NCBI GenBank assembly: GCA_902462665.1
Contig: CABQCM010000003.1
Span: 1 to 15,390, forward strand
DNA from: an uncultured Oscillospiraceae bacterium
Lineage (GTDB): Bacteria; Bacillota; Clostridia; Oscillospirales; Acutalibacteraceae
Length of the DNA stretch: 15,390 bases
Reading direction: 5' to 3'
Part shown: piece after piece, positions 6,290 to 13,984 of the stretch
Layout: every line of letters starts with the position of its first letter
Numbering within the stretch: the stretch's first letter is position 1
Made by a program: the position numbers and the translations under genes
Notes under the pieces: model-generated
Told to the model about the DNA's origin: nothing
What the model saw: the letters and a program-made list of their open reading frames with translations, nothing else
The model's database searches: none

Positions 6290-6430
6290 ATGCAGGAAAA
6301 CATTCAGGCCCTTCTCGACAGCCTGCCCATCATGGGCTACGGTATGGCGGGTATCTTTATCTGCATTGTCGTAATTATGATATTTATTTTCGCACTCAGC
6401 AAGGTTTTTCCCGAAAAAAAAGAGAAATAA
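6290..6430 (+). CDS. Short OadG-like membrane subunit
   Basis: A 46-residue protein starting at ATG 6290, with AAAGGAG (6275-6281) 8 nt upstream. It reads MQENIQALLDSLPIMGYGMA, then a single hydrophobic helix (residues about 20-36, IFICIVVIMIFIF), ending in the basic tail PEKKEK. One N-terminal transmembrane helix next to a beta subunit is the layout of sodium-pump decarboxylase gamma subunits (OadG family), which help assembly of the complex. It is shorter than classical OadG (about 80 residues or more) and lacks the His-rich C-terminal region reported to bind metal in that family. It lies 18 nt after the beta subunit and 26 nt before the terminator, so the two form one operon. Confidence 0.75.
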   Translation: MQENIQALLDSLPIMGYGMAGIFICIVVIMIFIFALSKVFPEKKEK

Positions 6431-6455
6431 TTTTCTTGTTCTACAGTAATACAAC

Positions 6456-6500
6456 AACGCCCCCGGGCGAAACGTTAGGTTTCGCCCGGGGGCGTTTTTA
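6456..6500 (+). terminator. Strong intrinsic terminator of the decarboxylase operon
   Basis: CGCCCCCGGGCGAAAC (6458-6473), loop GTTAG, and a perfect 16-bp complementary arm (6479-6494), followed by TTTTTA. Two further A-T pairs extend the base. It ends the plus-strand operon. On the minus strand the tail is only TTGTTGT, so it would be a weaker stop for the MATE gene that ends at 6535. Confidence 0.93.
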
Positions 6501-6534
6501 TATTCCAATTATTTTAGAAATGAAATACTGCTTA

Positions 6535-7965
6535 TCATACAGCTCGGGACTGCTGTTCCTGCACGATCCAGCGGGACAGCTTGCGCAGTTCAAAGCCTGC
6601 GAAAAGCAGCACGACCACACCCGCGGCAATATCGGCTGAGACCCCAGCATAGAGCACGCCATCCAGCCCAAACCAAAGCGGGAGCGCCAAAACCAGCGGA
6701 ATCAGCAGGATAATCTGGCGCAGCATAGACAGCACGGTGGCCTTGAACGGCTGGCCGGTGGCCTGAAAATAGCTGGTGGCCACGATTTGGAAGCCGGCAA
6801 AGAGCACGCCGCCAAGGAAAATTCGCATGCTGCGCACCGCGAACTCGGAAAAGGTGGCGTTATCCGTTCCAAAAATGGAAAGGATGGGCCCCGGGAAAAG
6901 CTGACACATCAGCCACCCCAACGTGGAGGCGGTCACCGAAGCCGCCGTTGCCAGCAAATAGGTGCGCCGGATGCGCCGCGGATTGCCCGCGCCGCGGTTG
7001 TAGCCCAAAATCGGCTGACTTCCCACACCGATGCCAACGCAAATGGAAATGAGAATCATATTGGTTTTCATCACGACGCCCATGGCGCTCAAAGCCACGT
7101 TACCGCCTACATTCGACAAATCGCCGTAGTGGCGCAAAGAATTGTTCATGACAATCTGGGTCACCGTGTTAGCCAATTGAAGCACCGAACTGGAAAAGCC
7201 CAGCGCGGCAATCTGCCGCAGGATACGCCCTGAGGGGCGCATACTATGGCGAGTAATTTTATTTTTACTAGCAAAAAAGAAATACCAAATCAACACGACG
7301 GCGCTGACCACTTGGGAGAAGGAGGTAGCCACGGCCGCGCCGACCACGCCCCAATGGAAGCAAAAAATAAAAATGGGGTCGAGAATGATGTTGAGAATAG
7401 CGCCTGCCAACAGACTAATCATCGACAAAATGGGCTTACCATCGGTGCGGGCAATATTGGATAAGCTGACCCCCAGCACATTGAAGGGCACACCCAACAA
7501 GATGATGCCGGTATATTGCCGCGCATAGTCCATTGTTTCGGCGTCCGCGCCAAACAGGTTCAGCAACGGGTCGAGAAAGAGCAGGCCTAAAATCATGATG
7601 ACGACACCGAACGCCACCGACAGAGAAAAAACATTGCCGTAGGTATGCCGGGCCTCGTCCTCCTTCTTCTCTCCCAGCTTGATGGCCGCATAGGCGCTGC
7701 CCCCGGCACCCAGCATGGTAGAGACAGCCAGCACAATGGTGACGACCGGAAAGGCAATGGTCGTGGCCGCGTTACCGAGATAGCCCACTCCCTGACCAAT
7801 AAAAATTTGATCGACGATGTTATAAATGGCGTTGACGAGCATGGATATGACCGATGGAATGGCGAATTGCGCCAGAAGCCGCCCAATGGGGGCGCTTCCC
7901 AACGGATTGTCGGATGGAAGAATATTGTTTTCTTGTTCTGCTTGCTGTGTTTTGACTTGTTCCAT
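6535..7965 (-). CDS. MATE family efflux transporter (MepA-like)
   Basis: A 476-residue polytopic protein with two MatE repeats (about residues 30-190 and 250-420). This family exports cationic drugs or metabolites in exchange for Na+ or H+. MepA-type sequence is visible at the start: FAIPSVISMLVNAIYNIVDQIFIGQGVGYLGNAATTIAFP, with SNIARTDGKP in the loop after helix 5 and FQATGQPFKA in the second half. The frame is open up to 8025, but ATG 7965 (MEQVKTQQ) has AGAAAGG (7975-7981) 9 nt upstream and is chosen; the longer N-terminus (MRNMDFRQ...) has no SD. It lies 106 nt after the cytidylate-kinase-like gene on the same strand with no terminator between, so they are probably co-transcribed. The true substrate is unknown. 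Confidence 0.93.
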   Translation of the reverse strand: MEQVKTQQAEQENNILPSDNPLGSAPIGRLLAQFAIPSVISMLVNAIYNIVDQIFIGQGVGYLGNAATTIAFPVVTIVLAVSTMLGAGGSAYAAIKLGEKKEDEARHTYGNVFSLSVAFGVVIMILGLLFLDPLLNLFGADAETMDYARQYTGIILLGVPFNVLGVSLSNIARTDGKPILSMISLLAGAILNIILDPIFIFCFHWGVVGAAVATSFSQVVSAVVLIWYFFFASKNKITRHSMRPSGRILRQIAALGFSSSVLQLANTVTQIVMNNSLRHYGDLSNVGGNVALSAMGVVMKTNMILISICVGIGVGSQPILGYNRGAGNPRRIRRTYLLATAASVTASTLGWLMCQLFPGPILSIFGTDNATFSEFAVRSMRIFLGGVLFAGFQIVATSYFQATGQPFKATVLSMLRQIILLIPLVLALPLWFGLDGVLYAGVSADIAAGVVVLLFAGFELRKLSRWIVQEQQSRAV

Positions 7966-8071
7966 AGAGTTTTGCCTTTCTATCATGCTGTGTTGGCCTC
8001 GCTGGCGGAAATCCATGTTTCTCACTGCCTGCGAAGCCTCGAATTCACAGCGACGCTGGTTTCGTTGTTCT

Positions 8072-8686
8072 TTACTCCCGGCCGGCGGCCTGAACGATCA
8101 GGTCGGCGCATTCCGAGAGCCCAAGCGCACCGGAATGCAGCATGAGCTGATAATTGCTCCGGCTGCCCCACTTGCGCTCGGTATAATGATTGTAATAAAT
8201 GGCGCGTGAACGATCCCGATCGGCCAAAATGCGGGAGGCTTTTTTCTCCTCCACACCGTATTCCCCGACCGCGCGCCGCAGCTTACTGTCCAAATCGGCA
8301 TAGACAAAAACATTGAGACAATGGGGATTCTCCCGAAGAACGTAATCGGCGCACCGACCGACGATGACACAGGGCCCCTGACCTGCTAGTTCCCGGATGA
8401 CCTTGCTTTGAGCAAAATAAATGGTGTCCTGCGGCGCAAGGGTATCGGCCCCGGTGGTACGCTCGGCATAAAAACCGGTCACGGCCAGATTAAACAAAAA
8501 GCTGGAGGTGATGCGGTGTTCGGCCTGATCGACAAATTCCTCCGAAAAGCCGGTGTCCTGCGCTGCCATCTGGACGAGCGCCCTGTCGTAAAACGGGATT
8601 CCCAGACGCTCGGCGACCAGCTCCCCGATACGCCGGCCGCCGCTGCCAAACTCCCGGCTGATGGTAATGATAGGGGATGTGCTCAT
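8072..8686 (-). CDS. Cytidylate kinase-like family protein
   Basis: A 204-residue cytoplasmic P-loop protein of the Cytidylate_kin2 (PF13189) type. The N-terminus PIITISREFGSGGRRIGELVAERLGIPFYDRALV carries the nucleotide-binding loop in the form REFGSGGRRIG. RASRIL/DRDRSRAIYYNHYT-type basic residues appear in the lid region (KKASRILADRDRSRAIYYN), and VIVGRCADYVL is a central beta-strand motif. This family is distinct from the housekeeping Cmk, and its physiological substrate is not established. ATG 8686 is preferred because AAAGG lies 9 nt upstream; an ATG at 8695 overlaps the SD and the frame runs open to 8722. It lies between glyS and the MATE gene on the same strand. Confidence 0.88.
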   Translation of the reverse strand: MSTSPIITISREFGSGGRRIGELVAERLGIPFYDRALVQMAAQDTGFSEEFVDQAEHRITSSFLFNLAVTGFYAERTTGADTLAPQDTIYFAQSKVIRELAGQGPCVIVGRCADYVLRENPHCLNVFVYADLDSKLRRAVGEYGVEEKKASRILADRDRSRAIYYNHYTERKWGSRSNYQLMLHSGALGLSECADLIVQAAGRE

Positions 8687-8788
8687 AACGACCATCCTTT
8701 CTTTCCTTGTTGAGTGGGACAATGCCGTCCGCCTTCTCCCGGCCTGGGCGGCGGGCTATCGTCTCTGCCTGTCGCACAGACTTCCGGT

Positions 8789-8946
8789 AAAAACACCCGG
8801 ACGGCTGCCCATGGCGGTACCAAGTTCCCATTCTGAACACCGAAACCGAGGCAGCGTCTGCATGTATGGCTTTTCGCCCGCATGCAAGGCGGCGCGGTTT
8901 CTTTGGTTTAGAAGAAAACGATTTCGTACCATGGGCGGCCGTCCGG
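8789..8946 (-). repeat. 150-bp imperfect palindrome with T-run, after glyS
   Basis: Left arm 8797-8820 and right arm 8926-8946 are complementary except for one mismatch and a 2-nt bulge (CCGGACGGC, GCCCATGG and TAC blocks). Nested inside are GAAACCG/CGGTTTC and GCATG/CATGC stems. On the minus strand the structure starts 14 nt after the glyS stop and is followed by GTGTTTTTA (complement of 8788-8796). It may be an oversized terminator, a structured RNA or a MITE-like element. Confidence 0.65.
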
Positions 8947-8960
8947 CTCAAAAATGCGGG

Positions 8961-10334
8961 TTAAAACTCCAGCTTTTTCTCAATGATGGAACGCAGCTCG
9001 CCCACCGGGACACGCTGCTGCTGCATGGTGTCGCGGTCGCGCACCGTCACGCAGCCATCCTCCGCCGAATCAAAGTCATAAGTGATACAAAGCGGAGTGC
9101 CGATTTCATCCTGGCGGCGGTAACGCTTGCCGATGGAGCCGGCATCGTCGTAATCCACCATGAAATATTTCGACAGCTCGCCGCGAATCGCGTCGGCCGG
9201 CTCGGAAAGCTTTTTGGAAAGAGGCAGCACACAGGCCTTAAACGGCGCGAGCGCGGGATGCAGACGCAGCACCACGCGGGTATCGCCCTCGCCCACCGTC
9301 TCCTCGTCGTACGCATCGCACAAAAAGGCGAGCGCCACCCGATCGGCCCCCAGTGAAGGCTCGATGACGTAAGGAATGTATTTCTCGTTCTGCTCCTGAT
9401 CGAAATACTCGAGCGATTTCCCTGAAACCTCCATATGACGGCCCAAGTCAAAGTCGGTGCGGTCGGCAATGCCCCACAGCTCGCCCCAACCAAAGGGGAA
9501 GAGAAATTCAATATCCGTGGTGGCATTGGAATAGTGGGAAAGCTCTTCCTTCTCATGGTCGCGCAGCCGCAGATTTTCCTCCGTCATCCCCAGAGAAAGC
9601 AGCCACTGGTGGCAGTAGTTTTTCCAGTAATCAAACCACTCTAAATCCGTACCGGGACGGCAGAAGAACTCTAGCTCCATTTGCTCAAATTCTCTGGTGC
9701 GGAAGGTGAAATTGCCGGGGGTAATCTCATTGCGGAAGGATTTTCCAACCTGCGCCACGCCGAAGGGCAGCTTACGGCGGGTCGAACGCTGAACATTAAG
9801 GAAGTTGACAAAAATCCCCTGCGCGGTTTCCGGCCGAAGATAAATTTCGTTTTTGGCGTCTTCCGTCACGCCCTGGAAGGTTTTGAACATCAGGTTAAAC
9901 TGACGGATATCGGTAAAATTACATTTGCCGCAATCGGGGCAGGGAATGCTGTTTTCCCGAATGACCTCCGCCATTTTTTCCAGACTCCAGCCAGCGGGGT
10001 TAAAGCCGGCGTCTTCCAGAAGCTGGTCGGCGCGGTGGCGGGTTTTGCACTCCTTGCAATCCATCAGCGGGTCAGAAAAGCCGCCCACGTGACCGGAAGC
10101 GACCCAAACCTGCGGATTCATCAAAATCGCGGCGTCCAAGCCCACATTATACTTGCTCTCCTGCACGAATTTTTTCATCCATGCCTTTTTGACGTTGTTT
10201 TTAAATTCCACGCCGAGCGGGCCGTAGTCCCAGGTGTTGGACAGCCCGCCGTAAATTTCGCTTCCCGCGAACACAAAGCCGCGCCCTTTGGCTAAGGCAG
10301 TGATTTTTTCCATGGTTTTCTCAGTGGCGTTCAT
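8961..10334 (-). CDS. glyS: Glycine--tRNA ligase, single-chain dimeric type
   Basis: A 457-residue class II aminoacyl-tRNA synthetase that charges tRNA-Gly. The N-terminus KGRGFVFAGSEIYGGLSNTWDYGPLG is diagnostic. Two Cys pairs, C93xxC96 and C132xxC135/C138, resemble a zinc site in the insertion. The catalytic core holds YLRPETAQGIFVNF (165-178), motif 2 FRNEITPGNFTFRTREFEQMELEFF (200-224) and motif 3 SLGADRVALAFL. The C-terminal anticodon-binding domain runs from about 350 to 457. Length is normal for the alpha2 enzyme of Firmicutes. ATG 10334 has GGAGGGG (complement of 10342-10348) 7 nt upstream. A consensus promoter lies just upstream and the short leader leaves no room for a T-box. A large palindrome follows the stop codon. 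Confidence 0.97.
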   Translation of the reverse strand: MNATEKTMEKITALAKGRGFVFAGSEIYGGLSNTWDYGPLGVEFKNNVKKAWMKKFVQESKYNVGLDAAILMNPQVWVASGHVGGFSDPLMDCKECKTRHRADQLLEDAGFNPAGWSLEKMAEVIRENSIPCPDCGKCNFTDIRQFNLMFKTFQGVTEDAKNEIYLRPETAQGIFVNFLNVQRSTRRKLPFGVAQVGKSFRNEITPGNFTFRTREFEQMELEFFCRPGTDLEWFDYWKNYCHQWLLSLGMTEENLRLRDHEKEELSHYSNATTDIEFLFPFGWGELWGIADRTDFDLGRHMEVSGKSLEYFDQEQNEKYIPYVIEPSLGADRVALAFLCDAYDEETVGEGDTRVVLRLHPALAPFKACVLPLSKKLSEPADAIRGELSKYFMVDYDDAGSIGKRYRRQDEIGTPLCITYDFDSAEDGCVTVRDRDTMQQQRVPVGELRSIIEKKLEF

Positions 10335-10374
10335 TCGGATTCCCCTCCGTTTTTGTTGCGTTGGTTAATGATTT

Positions 10375-10403
10375 ATTATAAGGCGAAATCAGGAAAAAGT
10401 CAA
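10375..10403 (-). promoter_or_regulatory. Sigma-A promoter of glyS
   Basis: On the minus strand TTGACT (10403-10398), a 17-nt spacer and a perfect TATAAT (10380-10375). The predicted start near 10368 gives a leader of about 33 nt, with no T-box or other riboregulator. Confidence 0.8.
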
Positions 10404-10437
10404 GGAAATTCCAAACAACTTCCATGCCACGACAGAC

Positions 10438-10475
10438 AAAAAAGAACCCGTCCTCCGCGATGAGCAGAGAACGGG
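10438..10475 (-). terminator. Intrinsic terminator of the hypothetical gene at 10532-11233
   Basis: CCCGTCCTC (10447-10455) pairs with GAGAACGGG (10467-10475) over 9 bp with one G-U pair. On the minus strand it is followed by TTCTTTTTT (complement of 10438-10446). On the plus strand it is followed by CCTTTTCTTTTTTT, so it can act in both directions. It separates the hypothetical gene from the glyS promoter. Confidence 0.85.
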
Positions 10476-10531
10476 CCTTTTCTTTTTTTACTGGAGCATG
10501 GCCACAATACGATTATGCCAAGCCAGCGTTA

Positions 10532-11233
10532 CTAATTTTTCATTAGCTGCACTTTAGCCGCCTCGGTTACGGCTAACCAAGCTGCGGGAGAATACTCGTC
10601 CTGATTTTGCGATTTCAGCCATGTGCCGACCTCGTCAAACCTGGAAGACAGCGTGCTCGAACCGTGGGTACCCTCATAAATTTTCATCAGGCATTCCTGT
10701 GCCTCAGCCGGAGGCAGCTCGCCAATACAGCTTAGAATATCCCGCCGCTGATCCGCCTGAGCTTGCGGCTTGCAATCGTCGTACATTTTTTCGTATAGCT
10801 TCAAAAGCTGCTGATTGGTCGTCTCACGACAGCGGACGACGTCGGCAATCGCCTGCGCCTTTCCCTGACTGCCAATATCACCGGGGTCGTTGGCCTCCAA
10901 CTCCCCCAATTCGGCAATGGCATCGTTAAGATAGGCTGTCTGAGCGGCAATTTTTTCGATCTGCTCCAGAATATAGTTCATAGACAGCGCCTTGGACGAC
11001 GCTTGCGGCGTTTCCTCCGCCATGACGGCTGCCGGTTCGGAAATAAGATTGTTCTGCGTCATTTCGTGACCCTCCAAATTCATTTTGGGCGGACACGCCA
11101 GACATATTTTGTTTTCTCCAATCAAGCGTGCCCGTCCGTTTTTTACCAGACCCTTGGCCCGTTTCGGGTAGGTCGCTTCGTATTGGTTGCCTTGCTCATC
11201 GACTACAATGATGTTTTTGATTATGGGTGTCAT
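10532..11233 (-). CDS. Hypothetical protein with basic PKRAKGLVKNGRA N-terminal segment
   Basis: A 233-residue, probably cytoplasmic protein of unknown function. The N-terminal segment (residues about 5-50) reads IIVVDEQGNQYEATYPKRAK, then GLVKNGRARLI and CLACPP: a short beta-rich unit with a basic PKRAKxLVKxGRA core, seen in other clostridial hypotheticals, perhaps nucleic-acid or ligand binding (inference). A low-complexity acidic/Ala linker (about 58-83) leads into an all-helical, partly coiled region (about 84-230: ILEQIEKIAAQTAYLNDAIAELGELE and following). No signal peptide or membrane helix is seen. ATG 11233 is preceded directly by AAGGGGG, an unusually tight SD spacing; no better in-frame start exists before Met51. 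It is monocistronic, with its own terminator at 10438-10475. Confidence 0.75.
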   Translation of the reverse strand: MTPIIKNIIVVDEQGNQYEATYPKRAKGLVKNGRARLIGENKICLACPPKMNLEGHEMTQNNLISEPAAVMAEETPQASSKALSMNYILEQIEKIAAQTAYLNDAIAELGELEANDPGDIGSQGKAQAIADVVRCRETTNQQLLKLYEKMYDDCKPQAQADQRRDILSCIGELPPAEAQECLMKIYEGTHGSSTLSSRFDEVGTWLKSQNQDEYSPAAWLAVTEAAKVQLMKN

Positions 11234-11303
11234 CCCCCTTGTATTCGATTGTCAGGGTGAACGCTGTTTTTTGCGATGGGTGCCGTCCCCAGTTCACACA
11301 GGC

Positions 11304-11312
11304 AGTATAACA
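11304..11312 (-). promoter_or_regulatory. Extended -10 promoter element of the hypothetical gene
   Basis: On the minus strand TGTTATACT gives a TG-extended -10 (TATACT at 11309-11304), about 70 nt upstream of ATG 11233. No good -35 is found at 16-18 nt, so the call rests on the -10 alone. Confidence 0.35.
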
Positions 11313-11376
11313 CAAATATTTCTCATCCTACTTCCAAATGCGATATAAAAAGGCACAACAACCGTCTATCGCTCTT

Positions 11377-13479
11377 TTATTCGGTAACCGGTACCAGCTT
11401 GGTGCGCGACGTGGTGTTCGCACCCGTACGGAAATAGACGTACACATCGTCCCCATCCACATACCAGTTGGGGCCGTCGTGTCCCATCCCGCCGCCGGTG
11501 GTGGGATAGATTACCTTGCCCAGCACATCCCAATGAATGAGGTCTTTGGAGCGTGCGAAAGAATGACCCCAATCGGCTTGACCATATGGCGCCTCGGTGC
11601 TGACCTCATAAACCATGTAGTACCATCCGCCGCTGTAGACAATATCGCGGCGGCCGGTCGTGCCCGCGTCGAATCGCCCGGGGACGGTAGGAATGATGGG
11701 GTTGTTTTCCGCCCTGGTCAAATGGTAAAGATCCGGGCCGGTGGCCACGCAGATCTGGCAGGTTTCCCAATCGAAGCAGTGATAGTAGAGATACCAGGTG
11801 TCCCCTTCCTTATACAGATCGGGGGTTCCCACGTTGGCCGCTTCAATGCCGACGCCGGTGTAATCCAGAATCTTCCCCTGTTTTTCAAAATGAATGCCGT
11901 CGGTGGAGGTAGCAAGGCCAACCGCGCCGTTACAACCCTCCGCGCTTCCTTCATAGACCAGATAGTAGACGCCCTCGTCCAGCCAGATGCCGGCGAAGCT
12001 GGTCATGTTGGCGTCCCACGTGCCGGGAGTCGGTTCGACCACCACGCCCTTATCGGTGAAATTCACGCCGTCGGTGGACACCGCCAACCGCGTGGACATT
12101 TTTCCCTGCGAATTACCGCCGATATAATAGGCCCAAATTTCATCCCCCACCTTAAGAAAATCGGGGAAATGCATATGGAATTGGGCACCGATTCCCTCGT
12201 CAGTCAACAGCTCGGTTGTCTTGCCGGTGAACAGGCCGTCCAACGTGACAGCCACCGCGGCACTGGTGTGGTCAACCGGCTCAGTTTTCGCCGGAATGCG
12301 GGCAGCATCGTAATCGAGCTTAGCCCGGCGGGAATGGTTCTCTTCGCGGTAATACACCCAAACATCCTCTCCATCCATAACAAAATTGGGGACATCCATG
12401 CCATACCCGCTCTGGGTTCCCGGCAGCAACGTCCGGCCGAGGGGAATCCACTCGATCATATCGTCCGAGTAGGCAAAGCTGTGGGACCAGGAGGCGGTAG
12501 CGTCATCCCCGCCCTGCGCGGTGGAATACACCATATAATAGCGTCCGCCCATACACACGACATCTTTGCGCCCCAGCGCGCCGCTGTCATACCCCTGCAC
12601 CGCCGTGGTCAGCACCGGCTTGGACGACAGGCGATTCAAATGATAGAGGTCATCCGGACTGCTGGCCACGCAAATCTGCTGGTGTTCTCCGTTATCCGCA
12701 ACATAGGTCAAATACCAAGTATGGCCTTTTTTGAAGATATCCGGGCAGGAAATTCCGTCCTTTTCCGCGTCCATGCCCGAGGAAAAGAAAATCTCACCCT
12801 CGCAAACAAAATCTCTGCCATTGCTCGAGGTGGCCAGGCAAATGGAGCTGCGACCCGATTCGCTGACTGCATCGTAAGCGACGTAAAAAACGCCGTTATC
12901 CACAAATACGCTGGGATTGTTTGCCCCGCCGGGCGACCAAAAATCTTCATTGGCGGCAATGACCAAATCGACGTAGATAAAGCGCACCCCATCGACCGAA
13001 GTGGCCAGATGGATACCGCCCTCCCCGGGGAAATAGGCGTACAGGGTATTGCCAACGCGCACCATGTCGGCATTGTACAACCCGACCTCCGCGCCAATCG
13101 CTCCGCTGGCGTCGTCCACCTGCTCCTGCGTGGCGCGGGTAAAAATCCCCTCCAGCGCAAGCCAGGCCAGCTCGGCCGGGAACTGTTTCACCAACTGGAC
13201 GCTTTTTTGCAGAATCAGCAACGCATCGGTAGCGTCAATGATCTGATCGGCGTTCACGTCGGCAAAATCCGCCTTTTCCTCCTCGAGGACAATCAACTGA
13301 ACCGAATGCTGCAGCACGGCCAGCGCATCGGCGGCATCGGCTTTGCCATCGTCTGTAATATCCCCATATACCCGGTCTACGGCCGGCACATCGTCCTCAG
13401 CCAAAACGACCGGAGGACATAGAAGAACGATTACAGCCGCCAGCAACAGGGCGACCTTTCGGTATGCTTTGCGTATCAT
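11377..13479 (-). CDS. Secreted dockerin protein with two tandem beta-propeller (GH43/GH32-like) modules
   Basis: A 700-residue extracellular protein. Residues 1-27 are a signal peptide. Residues 38-100 are a dockerin: two Ca2+ loops, D40-T42-D44-G45...D51 and D74-N76-D78...D85, each followed by an ALAVLQ/ALLILQ helix. The dockerin is at the N-terminus, whereas most are C-terminal. Residues about 105-395 and 405-697 are two homologous modules offset by about 305 residues (PDIFKKGHTWYL with PDLYKEGDTWYL; GRKDVVCMGGRYYMVY with GRRDIVYSGGWYYMVY). Repeated blades such as TSVDGVRF/STDGVNF and DGEDVWVYYR suggest five-bladed propellers related to GH43/GH32-type glycosidases; catalytic acids cannot be assigned by eye. 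ATG 13479 has AAAGGAG 7 nt upstream. By family knowledge the dockerin would dock on a scaffoldin cohesin; no scaffoldin is in the window. Confidence 0.85.
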   Translation of the reverse strand: MIRKAYRKVALLLAAVIVLLCPPVVLAEDDVPAVDRVYGDITDDGKADAADALAVLQHSVQLIVLEEEKADFADVNADQIIDATDALLILQKSVQLVKQFPAELAWLALEGIFTRATQEQVDDASGAIGAEVGLYNADMVRVGNTLYAYFPGEGGIHLATSVDGVRFIYVDLVIAANEDFWSPGGANNPSVFVDNGVFYVAYDAVSESGRSSICLATSSNGRDFVCEGEIFFSSGMDAEKDGISCPDIFKKGHTWYLTYVADNGEHQQICVASSPDDLYHLNRLSSKPVLTTAVQGYDSGALGRKDVVCMGGRYYMVYSTAQGGDDATASWSHSFAYSDDMIEWIPLGRTLLPGTQSGYGMDVPNFVMDGEDVWVYYREENHSRRAKLDYDAARIPAKTEPVDHTSAAVAVTLDGLFTGKTTELLTDEGIGAQFHMHFPDFLKVGDEIWAYYIGGNSQGKMSTRLAVSTDGVNFTDKGVVVEPTPGTWDANMTSFAGIWLDEGVYYLVYEGSAEGCNGAVGLATSTDGIHFEKQGKILDYTGVGIEAANVGTPDLYKEGDTWYLYYHCFDWETCQICVATGPDLYHLTRAENNPIIPTVPGRFDAGTTGRRDIVYSGGWYYMVYEVSTEAPYGQADWGHSFARSKDLIHWDVLGKVIYPTTGGGMGHDGPNWYVDGDDVYVYFRTGANTTSRTKLVPVTE

Positions 13480-13984
13480 AGAGTTTCTCCTTTTTTCTTT
13501 GAAAATCTGCGGCTGAAAAGGGGGTCAGCCTATCTGTTTTTGCTGCATGCATGCTCTAAGCGGGCAGCTTATTTTCGCGTTTTCCCCACGCCATTTACAG
13601 CGCGCAGAGAAAACACCCAAACGGCGCGAACACTCATAGCACACAATGTATTTATGATAAAAAAGCAACGTCTGCGACCCTATCCAGGATTGTCATCCTT
13701 CCTTTCGAACAAAATCGCTCCGCTGCTTTGCAGCCTAATTGTGTTTATCATATCATAGGATGGGGAGTCATAGTAACTTTCATCTATCAGCTTCTTTGCA
13801 AAAGCAGTCAAGTCTCGTTCGCTTTTCCAGCGATTCCCTGCCGCCGTTTTTGCGCTAAGGCAGGCGAACGGCTATCTTTCCTTCCAAGACTACACTATAA
13901 TACATCATGTTCTTCTATTTTTATAGGTTATTCTTTCTTAAATTATTGTACAATCGTTTCTACCGTGGCTTCCCAAACAAACTT
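13480..13984. other. 505-nt spacer, long leader or promoter region of the dockerin gene
   Basis: No gene is supported. On the minus strand it contains a hairpin close to the start codon (GGCTGA 13511-13516 with TCAGCC 13525-13530), a perfect GCATGCATGC palindrome (about 13543-13552) and a nested structure at 13816-13870: CGTTCGC/GCGAACG outer stem with CCTGCC/GGCAGG inside. A TTGACT is present on the minus strand just after that structure, but the -10 candidates at the right distance are weak. A regulated leader is possible. Confidence 0.4.

Noticed and set aside
8687..8796. Possible riboswitch in the leader of the cytidylate-kinase-like gene
   Set aside because: Only short weak stems are present beyond the large palindrome; no conserved motif of a known riboswitch class was recognised.
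9681..10295. Plus-strand 204-codon frame inside glyS
   Set aside because: Antisense shadow of a highly conserved tRNA synthetase.
10335..10440. Possible T-box leader upstream of glyS
   Set aside because: The consensus promoter lies only about 40 nt from the start codon, leaving no space for a T-box, and no T-box sequence is seen.
11338..13422. A 694-codon open frame on the plus strand opposite the dockerin gene
   Set aside because: It is the antisense shadow of a convincing secreted protein with dockerin loops and duplicated modules. The plus-strand product shows no domain, and its openness follows from codon bias of the real gene.
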